Of a DNA stretch of 64,000 nt, positions 8,852-18,234 are shown one piece after another. How positions within the stretch are numbered: the first letter of the stretch is position 1; every line of letters starts with the position of its first letter. The notes under the pieces are model-generated. The model had not been told where the DNA came from and made no database searches. It saw nothing but the letters and a program-made list of their open reading frames with translations. A program made the translations under genes and the position numbers. This stretch comes from Aliivibrio finisterrensis_A (GTDB lineage: Bacteria; Pseudomonadota; Gammaproteobacteria; Enterobacterales; Vibrionaceae). The stretch is from assembly GCF_004167675.1 (NCBI RefSeq), contig NZ_SEZQ01000004.1. The stretch is one strand, 5' to 3'.

Positions 8852-10135
8852 ATGTTTTATAATAAGATTATTAATGTAGCAATATTGTTGTTAACTATTA
8901 CCATCGCTTTTTTTTCATTTGAAAATACGTTATTCCTTTTTAGTTATATACCTTTGTTTTTTTTGGTGTTTTTTATGTATGAAAATCATAAGAATGCGAA
9001 TGAAAAAATATACTATTTAGAACAAATTATCGATGCAGTACCAAGCCCGATATCTGTAACAGATATGGACATGAAGTGGACTTTTTTAAATAAAGCGGCG
9101 ACCGATCCGTTAGGCATTACACGAAATGATGTGTTGGGCCAACCATGCTCTAATTGGAAGGCGAATATTTGTCAAACCAAAGAATGTGGGGTTACTTGTC
9201 TAAGACGCAATCAGCCATCAACGTTTTTTAGTCAATGGGGTAAGCATTTTAATGTTGATACTAAATACATCGTTGATTTAAAAGGAGAGAAAATAGGTCA
9301 CGTTGAGTTGGTTCATGATGTTTCTGAGAAAGTAGCATTAAAATCAATTTATGAAGATCTCAAATTGGTAAATAGCCGTTTAATTAGCAATTCAGCTTCA
9401 TTAAATGGTGCAAGTGAAAATTTAACCGTGGGCTGTACACAACAAGCGGCCTCTGTGACAGAGATCGCCAGCTCAGTTCATGAGATATTAACGCAATTTA
9501 ACAGTAATACTGAGCGTGCTTTCCAAGCGTTTACTCTTTCAAATGGAGCGAAAGAGGTTGCTGAACGTGCTACTGCTGAAATAAAAGAGATGGAACTGGC
9601 GATGCTTGCCATTAACCAATCGAGTGAGGCGATAAGTAATATCATGAAGGTAATTAATGATATTGCCTCACAAACTAATTTACTGGCGTTAAATGCCGCA
9701 GTAGAGGCAGCTAGAGCTGGTGAGCAGGGGCGTGGTTTTGCTGTAGTTGCTGATGAAGTACGAAAGTTAGCAGAACGCAGTGCAGAGGCAGCTCAAGAAA
9801 CATCGCAATATATTGAAGCCTCAGTTTCCAGTGTGAAGAAAGGAAATGCAATTTCTCAACAATGTGTATTGTCCTTACAAGATATTGTTAATAGCATTTC
9901 TGGTGTGGCAGACGTTATTAATATGATTGATGAATCTTCGAAACATCAAGAGGAAGGATTAAGTCAAATAAATCAAGGAATACATGAGATTGATGCGGTG
10001 TTGCAGAGCACGGTTTCTTCTGCGGAAGAGACGCTTTTTTCTTCTCGAGAGCAGACTAATTTAGCGGAAACATTAGAGCTTCAGCTTTCTAATATTGGTA
10101 AAATTGATGGTATTGATACAATGAATGCCCGTTAA
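8852..10135 (+). CDS. Methyl-accepting chemotaxis protein with PAS domain
   Basis: Chemoreceptor of 427 residues. Two closely spaced N-terminal hydrophobic segments (about residues 5-45) have almost no periplasmic loop and are followed by a PAS domain (about 55-155) and a signalling coiled coil with the tip NLLALNAAVEAARAGEQGRG. Sensing is therefore probably cytoplasmic. The PAS region contains CSNWKANICQTKECGVTCLRR, a cysteine cluster that could bind a cofactor or metal, or respond to redox. The ATG at 8852 is preferred to a TTG 60 bp upstream because the protein then begins at the membrane anchor. It is a single gene ending at a shared terminator. Confidence 0.88.
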   Translation: MFYNKIINVAILLLTITIAFFSFENTLFLFSYIPLFFLVFFMYENHKNANEKIYYLEQIIDAVPSPISVTDMDMKWTFLNKAATDPLGITRNDVLGQPCSNWKANICQTKECGVTCLRRNQPSTFFSQWGKHFNVDTKYIVDLKGEKIGHVELVHDVSEKVALKSIYEDLKLVNSRLISNSASLNGASENLTVGCTQQAASVTEIASSVHEILTQFNSNTERAFQAFTLSNGAKEVAERATAEIKEMELAMLAINQSSEAISNIMKVINDIASQTNLLALNAAVEAARAGEQGRGFAVVADEVRKLAERSAEAAQETSQYIEASVSSVKKGNAISQQCVLSLQDIVNSISGVADVINMIDESSKHQEEGLSQINQGIHEIDAVLQSTVSSAEETLFSSREQTNLAETLELQLSNIGKIDGIDTMNAR

Positions 10136-10164
10136 TTTTTTCGTTATATAATGTATTTTAAAAT

Positions 10165-10202
10165 AAAAAGGCTTAGTTGCATTTCTGCTTGTAAGCCTTT
10201 TT
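10165..10202. terminator. Bidirectional terminator between chemoreceptor gene and rlmA
   Basis: An 11-bp stem (AAAAAGGCTTA/TAAGCCTTTTT) with A- and T-runs on both sides lies between convergent genes. Confidence 0.85.
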
Positions 10203-10209
10203 ATTGAAA

Positions 10210-11025
10210 TTAGTGTGTTTTTTGATATACACGGATCATGAAATCAGCTTTACAAGAAAAGGTATCTTTTGCTTTTAATTTTGCTTTGTATTCATTATCT
10301 AATTTCCAAGCAAAAGGAGTCATGTCTAATAGGTGTAATGCCTCTTCACCAGTAAGTGTCATATCATAAGTCAGTTTTTTCTCTTCGACTACGACAAAAC
10401 CCTCAATATTTTCTGGAGTTTCATTGTGAAGGCGAATGTCATCATAAACCGCTTGACGGAACTCATATAAGTGATGACTTGCAGGTGTTACTGTAAATAG
10501 ATATCCACCCTCTTTAATCGTGCGATGTAGCTCTTCGCCTTTGCATGGAGCATAAATCCTCACTACGCCGTGTAAACTCTTATCGGAAAAAGGCAAACGG
10601 TGGCTTGATGCAACGGTAAATTGGCAATTTGGGTAACGTTTTGCTGCGTATTTTACTGCAATTTTAGCGATGTCTAGGCCATAAATAGTAGCGTTAACGT
10701 TTGACAATTTATTTTGAATTTCTGATGTGTAGTAACCTTCGCCACATCCAATATCCAGCAGTTGAGTATTCTCTTCTGTTAGATAGTGTTGGCAATAATT
10801 AGCAACTTGTTGTTGCATAGGCTGATAATGTCCAGCCTCTAAAAAAGCACGCCTAGCTTGCATCATCTCTTTATTATCACCTGGATTTTTAGAACGCTTG
10901 TGATGAGCTGGCATTAGGTTTACATAACCTTCTTTTGCGTTGTCAAACTGATGATTGTTTTCACAACGGTATTGATTGTTGGCGAAGCGCAACTCGTGTT
11001 GGCATAAAGGGCACTGATAAGACAT
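10210..11025 (-). CDS. rlmA: 23S rRNA (guanine745-N1)-methyltransferase
   Basis: Methylates G745 in helix 35 of 23S rRNA using S-adenosylmethionine. The N-terminal zinc finger is visible (CPLC near residue 5, then a second Cys/His pair CENNH near 22-26). The SAM-binding motif LLDIGCGEGYYT lies near residue 92, and the domain continues to a SAM-methyltransferase C-terminus. Length is 271 residues, close to the E. coli protein (269). The ATG at 11025 is preferred over GTG 6 bp upstream. It is divergent from the porin gene. Confidence 0.92.
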   Translation of the reverse strand: MSYQCPLCQHELRFANNQYRCENNHQFDNAKEGYVNLMPAHHKRSKNPGDNKEMMQARRAFLEAGHYQPMQQQVANYCQHYLTEENTQLLDIGCGEGYYTSEIQNKLSNVNATIYGLDIAKIAVKYAAKRYPNCQFTVASSHRLPFSDKSLHGVVRIYAPCKGEELHRTIKEGGYLFTVTPASHHLYEFRQAVYDDIRLHNETPENIEGFVVVEEKKLTYDMTLTGEEALHLLDMTPFAWKLDNEYKAKLKAKDTFSCKADFMIRVYQKTH

Positions 11026-11531
11026 AACCACACCTGAAATTAGATTGAGGCAGCAGTGTACTTCTTCATTTATCTAATAAAAAGAGCTAGCAGTGAAAAT
11101 AATATCGGTCTATTTATTTTTTGTCTCAAAGTTAATAATGCGACCCACTTCAAATACAGTACCTAATAGAAACTAACAAGACCTTTTTTGTTCTCTATCT
11201 AGAGTGATCTAGATCTCTTTGTTTGTTAATTAGAGCAGCGAAAAATGTGATCTGACTTGGAACTAATCGCAATAGTTATAAATTATAAAATGAAGTAATC
11301 CCGTTAACTCATTGTTATAAATTGATTTATGTTTTTTTATGTAGGCCATTTTTGAAGTTGATCATAGTTTATTTGGTCTTTATTTTTCAGAGCGAATTAA
11401 TAAGGCATGATTCATCTCAACGGATTTAGAGAAACATTTAAACGGATTACAAAAATTTTAGAGTTTGGTCTTAATAAGATTGATGGTCTCAATTAAAGAA
11501 CTAAACCAATTTAAATATATAGGGCGATTTT
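11026..11531. other. Long AT-rich leader upstream of the porin gene
   Basis: These 506 bp separate rlmA from the divergent porin gene. They contain a perfect inverted repeat at 11197-11214 and a possible sigma-70 promoter at 11358-11386 (TTGATC, 17-bp spacer, TATTTT), which would give a leader of about 140 nt. Long AT-rich upstream regions are typical of ToxR-dependent porin genes in Vibrio, but no defined ToxR site can be assigned by eye. Confidence 0.4.
11197..11214. promoter_or_regulatory. Inverted repeat upstream of porin gene
   Basis: ATCTAGA-GTGA-TCTAGAT is a perfect 7-bp inverted repeat with a 4-bp spacer, about 320 bp upstream of the porin ATG. It could be an operator; no regulator was recognised. 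Confidence 0.3.
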
Positions 11532-12605
11532 ATGAAAAAGACACTTTTAGCACTAGCAGTACCGGCACTTCTAATGGCTGGTTCTGCAACAGCAGCAACG
11601 GTTTATACTGCAGAAGATGGTTCAACAATTGATATGTATAGCCGTTTAGGTTTTAACATAACTGACCGTGGCGAAGAAGATGCTGTAGGTAATTTTGATG
11701 CTCGTATCGGTCTTGGTGGTTCTCAAGTTGTTAATGATCAAGTATCTGTAATTGGTTGGGCTGAATATTCAGTTGGTGCTGCTGAGCAACGCGGTACAGC
11801 TGCTGATAAATCAAATTTTACACCTCGTTATGTTTGGGCAGGTATTGATGCTTCAGAAGCGGGTAAAGTGACCTTTGGTCGTGTTGCTTCTGGTATCATT
11901 ATGCTTTCTGATGTAGGTGATGTATTTGCAGCGTCTGATGTATTAATTGGTCGTCAGCTTGAACTTGTTGATAATTCAGCAGCTCAAACTTTCCGTCAAG
12001 ATGGCACACTTCAATACCAAAACAGCTTTGGTGCATTTGACATGTCTGTTGCTTATATTTTAGGTAATTCAGAATCAAACCAAGATGGTTCTTATAATGC
12101 AGCAGCTCGTTATACTTTTGATATGGGTAAGGCTGGTCAGCTAATACCTATTGCAGCATATCAAGCAAACAGCACTGGTGATGCAACAAGTAGTAGTAAC
12201 GCTGATACTGCAAATCGTGATTACACTTTTTGGGGGGCAGGTGTTCAATATAAATTAAATGCTTTAACACTTGGCGCTATGTATAACCAAGATGAAATTG
12301 AAGGCCAAGGTATCTCGGGTACTTCTAAAGATAAAAGTTACGAATTAACAGCAGTATATAATATTAATGATGATTGGACTGCTCGTGCTGGTTACCGCGC
12401 ATTAGAAAACACTGGTGGTGATGAGTCAGAATTTAAAGATACAACGCTAGAAGTTCAATATCACTTAACGGCTCGCTCTTCTATTTACACAAGTTATGTG
12501 ATGCGTAACGGTGAAAATGGCACAGGTTTAGGAGCTCCTTCTGCAATGACTTGGAATGATGCAGAAGAAGATTACTACCACTTAGGTCTTCGCTATGAAT
12601 TCTAA
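11532..12605 (+). CDS. ompU: Outer-membrane porin, OmpU-like
   Basis: Trimeric general porin of the outer membrane. The 357-residue precursor has a clear signal peptide (MKKTLLALAVPALLMAGSATA, cut after ATA near residue 21-22). The mature part is rich in alternating beta strands and Gly/Tyr/Asn. GKVTFGRVASG resembles the loop-3 region of porins, and the protein ends in a C-terminal aromatic strand finishing YEF, the BAM recognition signal. Codon use is strongly biased, as expected for an abundant protein. In Vibrio such genes are controlled by ToxR and envelope stress. The gene is monocistronic with a strong terminator. OmpU is the best name, though other Vibrio porin paralogues are possible. 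Confidence 0.85.
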   Translation: MKKTLLALAVPALLMAGSATAATVYTAEDGSTIDMYSRLGFNITDRGEEDAVGNFDARIGLGGSQVVNDQVSVIGWAEYSVGAAEQRGTAADKSNFTPRYVWAGIDASEAGKVTFGRVASGIIMLSDVGDVFAASDVLIGRQLELVDNSAAQTFRQDGTLQYQNSFGAFDMSVAYILGNSESNQDGSYNAAARYTFDMGKAGQLIPIAAYQANSTGDATSSSNADTANRDYTFWGAGVQYKLNALTLGAMYNQDEIEGQGISGTSKDKSYELTAVYNINDDWTARAGYRALENTGGDESEFKDTTLEVQYHLTARSSIYTSYVMRNGENGTGLGAPSAMTWNDAEEDYYHLGLRYEF

Positions 12606-12684
12606 TCTGACCAACAATATTGATATTGCTTTAAATCTATAAGGGTGGATTCTTAGTTAACTATCAATCAGGTTAGAAAACCAA

Positions 12685-12720
12685 AATCCTCACTGATCCG
12701 TCAGTGGGGATTTTTTTCTT
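12685..12720 (+). terminator. Terminator after the porin gene
   Basis: A stem of about 12 bp (AATCCTCACTGA against TCAGTGGGGATT) with loop TCCG is followed by a T-rich tail. Confidence 0.92.
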
Positions 12721-12756
12721 TTAGATAAAAAGCTAAAAATAGTAAATTGCAGGCAT

Positions 12757-12784
12757 AAAAAATCCCCGCTAGTGCGAGGATTTT
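12757..12784 (-). terminator. Terminator after yfbU
   Basis: A stem AAATCC-CGC/GCG-GGATTT with one mismatch. On the minus strand it is followed by TTTTTTAT, about 40 bp past the yfbU stop. Confidence 0.7.
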
Positions 12785-12822
12785 AAATAGAATTTTTATG
12801 CTTTAACTTATTTATATAGAAA

Positions 12823-13323
12823 TTAAGCGTTAAAAATTTGCGCTAATTCAGTAGAGCATAGGTGGTATTGACGTGGACAGTTACGCCATGTCGTTAGCAT
12901 ACGACGGTATTTATCCATCATCGGCATTTGGCTGTTAAAGTGGTGATCGGCTTTATCAAACTGAGGGTATAAACCTTCAGAGCTTGTTAAGAAGCGAACG
13001 TAATTTACTTGTTGTGCTTCTGTAGCTACATCAAACCCTAAGAACTGAAGGCGACGAGCATCAACCTTTGCCTGACATTCAGGCACTAGCATGTTGTAAG
13101 ACTCTTGCATTGCATGGTACATCTCCATGAAATCAATGATCTCACGACATTCTGCTTCTGTAATACAACCAAAATCTTTATCCAGTTCGCGGATCTGCAG
13201 TTCATAACCACGCTCAACAATTAACTGTTGGCGTTGGTATTTTGCTGCATTAGCAGGATCCATCTGTGACATTAAATAATACTGGTTTGAAAGGATTAAG
13301 CGTTGAGCATTTGTCATATCCAT
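12823..13323 (-). CDS. yfbU: YfbU family protein (UPF0304)
   Basis: Conserved cytoplasmic protein of unknown mechanism, 166 residues, matching the usual length of about 164. Recognisable segments are MTNAQRLILSNQY at the N-terminus, IIDFMEMYHAMQ in the middle, FLGFDVATEAQ, and CPRQYHLCSTELAQIFNA at the end. These agree nearly position by position with E. coli YfbU as I recall it. An E. coli role in mazF-associated cell death has been reported; nothing here tests that. It is probably monocistronic, with a terminator at 12757 and fhs upstream on the same strand about 100 bp away. Confidence 0.92.
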   Translation of the reverse strand: MDMTNAQRLILSNQYYLMSQMDPANAAKYQRQQLIVERGYELQIRELDKDFGCITEAECREIIDFMEMYHAMQESYNMLVPECQAKVDARRLQFLGFDVATEAQQVNYVRFLTSSEGLYPQFDKADHHFNSQMPMMDKYRRMLTTWRNCPRQYHLCSTELAQIFNA

Positions 13324-13426
13324 CAGGATAACCTCAAAAATTATAAGTAAAATTGTATAAAAAGTTGAAGCTAGATTAACAGTAAATGTAGCACATAGAA
13401 TATGATCTATATTAAGTTATGTGATC

Positions 13427-15181
13427 TTAGCTGAGTCCGATGATGTTTCCGTCTGTATCAATGTCTAAATTCATAAAAGCAGGCTTTTCAGGTAAGCCAG
13501 GCATGGTCATCACATTGCCACACAATGCGTATATAAATCCAGCACCGGCACACAGTTTCAATTCACGAATAGGTACAATGAAATCGGTCGGTGCGCCTTT
13601 AATGTTGCCATCGGTAGAAATAGAAGCGGGCGTTTTGGCCATACAAACAGCTAAAGATTGGTAGCCTAATTGCTCAAACTGTTCTAATTGCTGCTGTGCT
13701 TTTTCTGATAATTCGATTCGTTCTGCACCGTAACCTTTTATTGCAACGGCATTTAACTTATCAAATAAGCTCATGTCACTTGTGTATAGTGGGGTAAATT
13801 GAGTGGTTTTTTTGCAAGCCGCGATAACTTTTGAAGCGAGCTCTTTTGCGCCTTCACCACCTTTTACGAATGCTTCACTGATAGAGACATCGACATTCGT
13901 TTCTGATGCTTGTGCTGAAATCCATTGTTGTAAGAAATCCAACTCTTCTTGAGTGTCTTCAGGGAAACGGTTAATGGCTACAACAACAGGAAGACCGTAT
14001 TTAGCACAGTTACTAATGTGCCATTGTAAATTCTCTAGCCCTGCATTTAAGGCTTCTTGGTTTGGAGTGAATAGAGCTTTAGGCAAAGCTTGACCTGGTG
14101 ATAACGGGAATAGGCCTGAGTTCGCTTTTATACCTCGAAGCGTTGCAACAAGCACAGCACAATCAGGTGCTTTTCCTGCTAATGGTGCTTTAATGTTGCA
14201 GGCTTTCTCTAAACCCATATCTGAGCCAAAGCCACCTTCTGTAACGGTATAATCCGTTAGTTTTAAAGCGATATTATCTGCAATGATAGAGGAGTTACCA
14301 TGGGCGATATTAGCAAAAGGACCCGAGTGAACAAAGGTAGGGACACCTTCTAGCGTTTGCATCAAGGTTGGGTTAATAGCAAATTTCATGGTAACGGTCA
14401 TTGCACCTGCGACTTGAAGATCTTCTGTAGTGATAGGTTCACCATCCAGGTTATAAGCCACGACAATACGGCCGATGCGTTGACGTAAGTCTTGAAGATC
14501 GGTTGCCAGTGCCAGAATAGCCATCAATTCAGAAGCAGCGGTAATATCAAAACCATCTTCACGTTCGTAACCATTAATGTTTTTTCCATCTTCATTTTTA
14601 CCAATGGTCACCATACGAAGCGCACGATCGTTATGGTCCATTACTCGCTTCCATACCACTTGAGATGGGTCAATTCGTAAAGCAGGTAAATCATTCTTTT
14701 GAGCAAATTCTTCATAACCTAAGCGTTGTTCGTGATAGATACGAGCATCGATAGCAGCAGAAGCTAGATTATGCGCCGCAGTAATCGCATGAATATCACC
14801 AGTTAGGTGTAAATTTAATTCTTCCATCGGAGCTACTTGGCTATAACCACCACCTGCAGCACCACCTTTTACACCAAATACCGGCCCCATAGACGGCTGT
14901 CGGATACAAGCACTAACGGATTCCCCTAATTTTGCTAGACCTTGAGCCAATCCAATAGTTGTCACTGTTTTACCTTCACCGAGAGGGGTTGGCGTGATAG
15001 CACTAACTAAAATTAACTTACCATTTGGTTTATCTTCAAGGTGTTTTAAGGCGTCAATATTGACTTTTGCTTTGTAACGACCTTGTGGGGTAATGTCATC
15101 ATCATGCAGCCCTAAGTTTGACGCAATCGTTTTCATTCTAGTAAGTGTCGCAGTTTGGCAAATTTCAATATCGCTTTTCAT
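13427..15181 (-). CDS. fhs: Formate--tetrahydrofolate ligase
   Basis: ATP-dependent synthesis of 10-formyl-tetrahydrofolate from formate and THF, feeding purine and formyl-methionine synthesis. The 584 residues include the nucleotide-binding motif PTPLGEGKTVTT near 63-74 and the glycine-rich GVKGGAAGGGYSQV near 108-121. The enzyme is common in anaerobes and Vibrionaceae but absent from E. coli K-12. With folD (42074-42931) it gives the cell two routes to 10-formyl-THF. It is divergent from the CitA-like kinase gene across a 215-bp gap; no riboswitch was recognised upstream. Confidence 0.96.
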   Translation of the reverse strand: MKSDIEICQTATLTRMKTIASNLGLHDDDITPQGRYKAKVNIDALKHLEDKPNGKLILVSAITPTPLGEGKTVTTIGLAQGLAKLGESVSACIRQPSMGPVFGVKGGAAGGGYSQVAPMEELNLHLTGDIHAITAAHNLASAAIDARIYHEQRLGYEEFAQKNDLPALRIDPSQVVWKRVMDHNDRALRMVTIGKNEDGKNINGYEREDGFDITAASELMAILALATDLQDLRQRIGRIVVAYNLDGEPITTEDLQVAGAMTVTMKFAINPTLMQTLEGVPTFVHSGPFANIAHGNSSIIADNIALKLTDYTVTEGGFGSDMGLEKACNIKAPLAGKAPDCAVLVATLRGIKANSGLFPLSPGQALPKALFTPNQEALNAGLENLQWHISNCAKYGLPVVVAINRFPEDTQEELDFLQQWISAQASETNVDVSISEAFVKGGEGAKELASKVIAACKKTTQFTPLYTSDMSLFDKLNAVAIKGYGAERIELSEKAQQQLEQFEQLGYQSLAVCMAKTPASISTDGNIKGAPTDFIVPIRELKLCAGAGFIYALCGNVMTMPGLPEKPAFMNLDIDTDGNIIGLS

Positions 15182-15396
15182 AGTAACGGGAACCTTTTAG
15201 GGAAGAGTTAAAAATGCTGAAAAGAAGCGCGCTTTTTATACCACAGAACTTAGGTGATACTGAATGAATTCACTAAATTTAATATGGAATTAATAGAAAT
15301 ATTTATAAGGTGTGATCAAGAGTATGAACAAGGTTTAAGATTAGGTTAATGGCATGTGATAATCTTTATTTGTCTATAGGGAAGAGTGAGGTGTGA

Positions 15397-16998
15397 ATGT
15401 CTTGGCGTGATCTGAGTTTTCGACGTCGATTGTTAGTAGTGATGACCATTTCGGGTATCGGTAAATTACTCATTTTGTCTCTTTGTGCTTTTTTGTATAT
15501 CAAGCACTGGGAATCTCAAGACAGTGGAGATAAAGCATTAGGGGTTGCTCGGTTTCTTGCTCAATCCCCGATCGTCATTTCAGCAGTAGAACAAAATGCC
15601 CCGACATTAATTGAAGAGAAAATAGAGCGATTACGAACCTCTATTGGTGCTGCGTTTATCGTGGTTGGTAATAAAAAAGGAATACGTATTGCTCACCCAA
15701 TTAAGGAGCGTATTGGAAAAGCGATGCAAGGTGGAGATAACCAACAAGCCTTACAGTTGGGAGAATCTTATATTTCCTATGCTAAAGGCTCTTTGGGCCA
15801 TTCGGTGCGAGGTAAAACGCCAATTTTCGACCAGCAAGGCAATATTATCGGGGTGGTTTCTGTTGGTTATCTATTAACTACTATAGACAGCAAGGTATCT
15901 CATTTTCTTAGTTTCTTTCTTGGGATGGCGGTATTGGTGATTTTTGCTAATGCGATTATTGCCAATTTTATTGCAAGACGCTTTCAAAAGTCTATTTTTG
16001 GCTTTGAACCTGAAGCTTTTGGGCGTTTATACAAAGAGCAGCAAGTTACTTTGTCTACGCTACGTGAAGGCGTGTTAAGTATTGATGCCAATGGCAAATT
16101 GAGATCTATTAATAAAAGTGCCTGTGACATATTAGGGGTCGATCCTAAGCAATCTTTAAATCGGTTGTTTATTGAAGTGTTGCCAGACAGTGATTTAACT
16201 AAGCTTTTAGTAACACAGCAATCAGAACACGATATTGAACTGTTATTAAATGGTCAGGCTGTAATTGCAAATCGAGAGTTGATCAAAATGGATGGTGTCG
16301 TGATTGGCGCGGTATCCAGTTTTCGACGTAAAGATGAGATAAGTGAATTAACGACTCAGCTTTCTCAAGTCAAACAATATGCCGATTTATTGCGTTCACA
16401 AACTCATGAGCATCGAAATAAGTTAAATACAATTAGTGGGCTAATTCAGTTAGGAAAAATTGAAGAGGTGCAGCAGATCATTGGGCAAGAGAGTCAGCGT
16501 TATCAAAAACTGATTGAATTTTTACGAGAGAGTATCTCAGAACCGATGATTGCGGGTGTCTTACTTGGTAAAAGTGAACGCGCTAGAGAGCTTGGACTAT
16601 TGCTTGATATTGAAGAAGGTACGCAATTAAGTGTGCTTCCTCTGCATATTCGAGCGGAGGATATGGTGACCATTATTGGAAATTTAATTGATAATGCCTT
16701 TGAGGCAACGTTAAGTAAACCCATGGGGGATTTTGCACCTATCGTGGTGAGCATTACTGATTTTGGGCAAGAAGTTATTATGGAGGTTGAAGACAAAGGA
16801 TGTGGCCTACTACAGGCATTTACCTTTAAACAGTTGACTCAAAGAGGAGTATCAACAAAATCAGATAAAGGTCGTGGTGTTGGTTTGCATTTAATTCAGC
16901 AACTAGTGGACCATTATCGTGGGGAGTTTACGGTCAGAAGTCATGAAGGACAAGGCACATTGATGACTATTTATTTACCTAAAGAATTAAAGTCGTAG
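15397..16998 (+). CDS. CitA/DcuS-family sensor histidine kinase
   Basis: Membrane sensor kinase of 533 residues. A membrane segment near 12-35 precedes a periplasmic PAS/Cache domain (about 40-170), then a second membrane segment (170-192), a cytoplasmic PAS (about 215-310), and a kinase core with the phospho-accepting His337 in THEHRNKL, the form typical of CitA/DcuS kinases. An ATPase domain follows with an N box (NLIDNAFEA) and G boxes (DKGCG, GRGVGLHL). Relatives sense citrate or C4-dicarboxylates. The 45-bp gap to the response regulator indicates one operon. The ligand is not determined; the nearby tctCBA transporter suggests a tricarboxylate. Confidence 0.9.
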   Translation: MSWRDLSFRRRLLVVMTISGIGKLLILSLCAFLYIKHWESQDSGDKALGVARFLAQSPIVISAVEQNAPTLIEEKIERLRTSIGAAFIVVGNKKGIRIAHPIKERIGKAMQGGDNQQALQLGESYISYAKGSLGHSVRGKTPIFDQQGNIIGVVSVGYLLTTIDSKVSHFLSFFLGMAVLVIFANAIIANFIARRFQKSIFGFEPEAFGRLYKEQQVTLSTLREGVLSIDANGKLRSINKSACDILGVDPKQSLNRLFIEVLPDSDLTKLLVTQQSEHDIELLLNGQAVIANRELIKMDGVVIGAVSSFRRKDEISELTTQLSQVKQYADLLRSQTHEHRNKLNTISGLIQLGKIEEVQQIIGQESQRYQKLIEFLRESISEPMIAGVLLGKSERARELGLLLDIEEGTQLSVLPLHIRAEDMVTIIGNLIDNAFEATLSKPMGDFAPIVVSITDFGQEVIMEVEDKGCGLLQAFTFKQLTQRGVSTKSDKGRGVGLHLIQQLVDHYRGEFTVRSHEGQGTLMTIYLPKELKS

Positions 16999-17042
16999 AA
17001 ACGGCACTCTTATAAATATAAAAATGAACAAAAGGATATTGT

Positions 17043-17717
17043 GTGAGCAGTAAAATCAGTATTGTTATTGTTGAGGATGACATTGGTATTGCAGAAATAC
17101 ACCGCCGTAATCTCGAAAAAATTGATTCCGTCGAGGTGATTGGCATTGCTGCCAGTAAGGAAGAAGCGACTCTCTTGTTTGAGGTGCTAAATCCAGATTT
17201 GGTGTTATTGGACATTTATCTTCCTGATGGTAATGGCCTTGATATATTGCGTGAATTACGCCAGAAAGAGTCGTCCCCTGATGTAATATTAATTACCGCA
17301 GATAGAGATGTGAATACGCTGCAAGAAGCCATGCGTGGTGGTGTGGTAGATTATCTGCTAAAGCCTGTTATATTTAGTCGACTCGAAGAAGCAATTAATA
17401 AATATTTAAGCCAAAAGCAGCAATTTATTAATCGTGTTGATATTGATCAAAGCATGGTAGATGCAATGTTGCACTCTACTACAGCACAGTCAGTAGCAAG
17501 GCTGCCTAAAGGTATTGATGGCGTAACGTTAGAGAAAGTTCGCCAACTATTTAGCCATGAAAAACAGTTAACTGCAGATCAGGCGGGAGAGTTAATTGGG
17601 GCAAGTCGAACAACTGCTCGCCGTTATTTAGAATATTTGATTAGCTCTGGAGAATTAAGTGCCGACCTCTCTTATGGCAGCGTTGGGCGACCAGAGCGAA
17701 CATACTTTAAGGCATAG
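17043..17717 (+). CDS. CitB/DcuR-family response regulator
   Basis: Response regulator partner of the preceding kinase. The receiver domain (about 1-125) has the acidic pocket ED-D at 11-13, the phosphorylation site Asp57 in LLDIYLPDG, and a conserved LLKPV lysine. The C-terminal part (about 150-224) carries a helix-turn-helix (GEL IGASRTTARRYLEYL) as in DcuR/CitB. It begins at GTG 17043 behind AAAGGATATTGT. Length is 224 residues. Targets are unknown; citrate or dicarboxylate transport and fermentation genes are usual for the family. ybaK follows 26 bp later and may be read through. Confidence 0.9.
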   Translation: MSSKISIVIVEDDIGIAEIHRRNLEKIDSVEVIGIAASKEEATLLFEVLNPDLVLLDIYLPDGNGLDILRELRQKESSPDVILITADRDVNTLQEAMRGGVVDYLLKPVIFSRLEEAINKYLSQKQQFINRVDIDQSMVDAMLHSTTAQSVARLPKGIDGVTLEKVRQLFSHEKQLTADQAGELIGASRTTARRYLEYLISSGELSADLSYGSVGRPERTYFKA

Positions 17718-17743
17718 CTTATTTTTTAAGGTATTAACAACAA

Positions 17744-18214
17744 ATGACACCAGCAACGAAATTATTAAAGAAAGCAAAAATAGATCACCAAGTGCTTGAG
17801 TACCATCATGATCCAAAAGCTCAAGCATATGGGTTAGAAGCGGCAGAAAAGCTGGGTTTGCCTCATGAAGAGGTATTTAAAACCTTAGTTGTTCAAGTGG
17901 ATGAAAAAGAACTTGTTGTGGGCATTATTCCTGTTGCTGCTCATTTAAGCATGAAGTTAATCGCTAAAGCCGTTGGTGGAAAAAAAGCCAAAATGGCAGA
18001 TCCCGCCTTAGTTCAAAAATCCACTGGATATGTGATGGGAGGCGTGAGTCCTCTTGGTCAGAAGAAACGATTGAAAACCGTGATCGATAATAGTGCTGAA
18101 CAGTTTGAAACCATGTATGTCAGTGGTGGTAAACGAGGGCTAGATATTGGCTTGGCTCCTAGTGCTTTACAACAAGTGTTAAACGCACAGTTTATGGATA
18201 TTAAAGCAGAGTGA
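17744..18214 (+). CDS. ybaK: Cys-tRNA(Pro)/Cys-tRNA(Cys) deacylase YbaK
   Basis: Trans-editing enzyme that hydrolyses Cys-tRNA(Pro) made in error by prolyl-tRNA synthetase. The 156 residues are a single YbaK/EbsC domain. Recognisable are the N-terminal TPATKLLKKAKI, the EVFKTLVVQ segment and the conserved lysine region KLIAKAVGGKKAKMADP, followed by the GYVMGGVSPLG loop. Length fits the family (159 in E. coli). Its stop overlaps a possible GTG start of the next gene, so translation may be coupled. Confidence 0.93.
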   Translation: MTPATKLLKKAKIDHQVLEYHHDPKAQAYGLEAAEKLGLPHEEVFKTLVVQVDEKELVVGIIPVAAHLSMKLIAKAVGGKKAKMADPALVQKSTGYVMGGVSPLGQKKRLKTVIDNSAEQFETMYVSGGKRGLDIGLAPSALQQVLNAQFMDIKAE

Positions 18215-18234
18215 TCATGGAAGGGAGAAGCTCT

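Noticed and set aside
11255..11290. Sigma-E promoter before the porin gene (GGAACT)
   Set aside because: A GGAACT is present, but no TCTRA-type -10 box follows at 16-17 bp.
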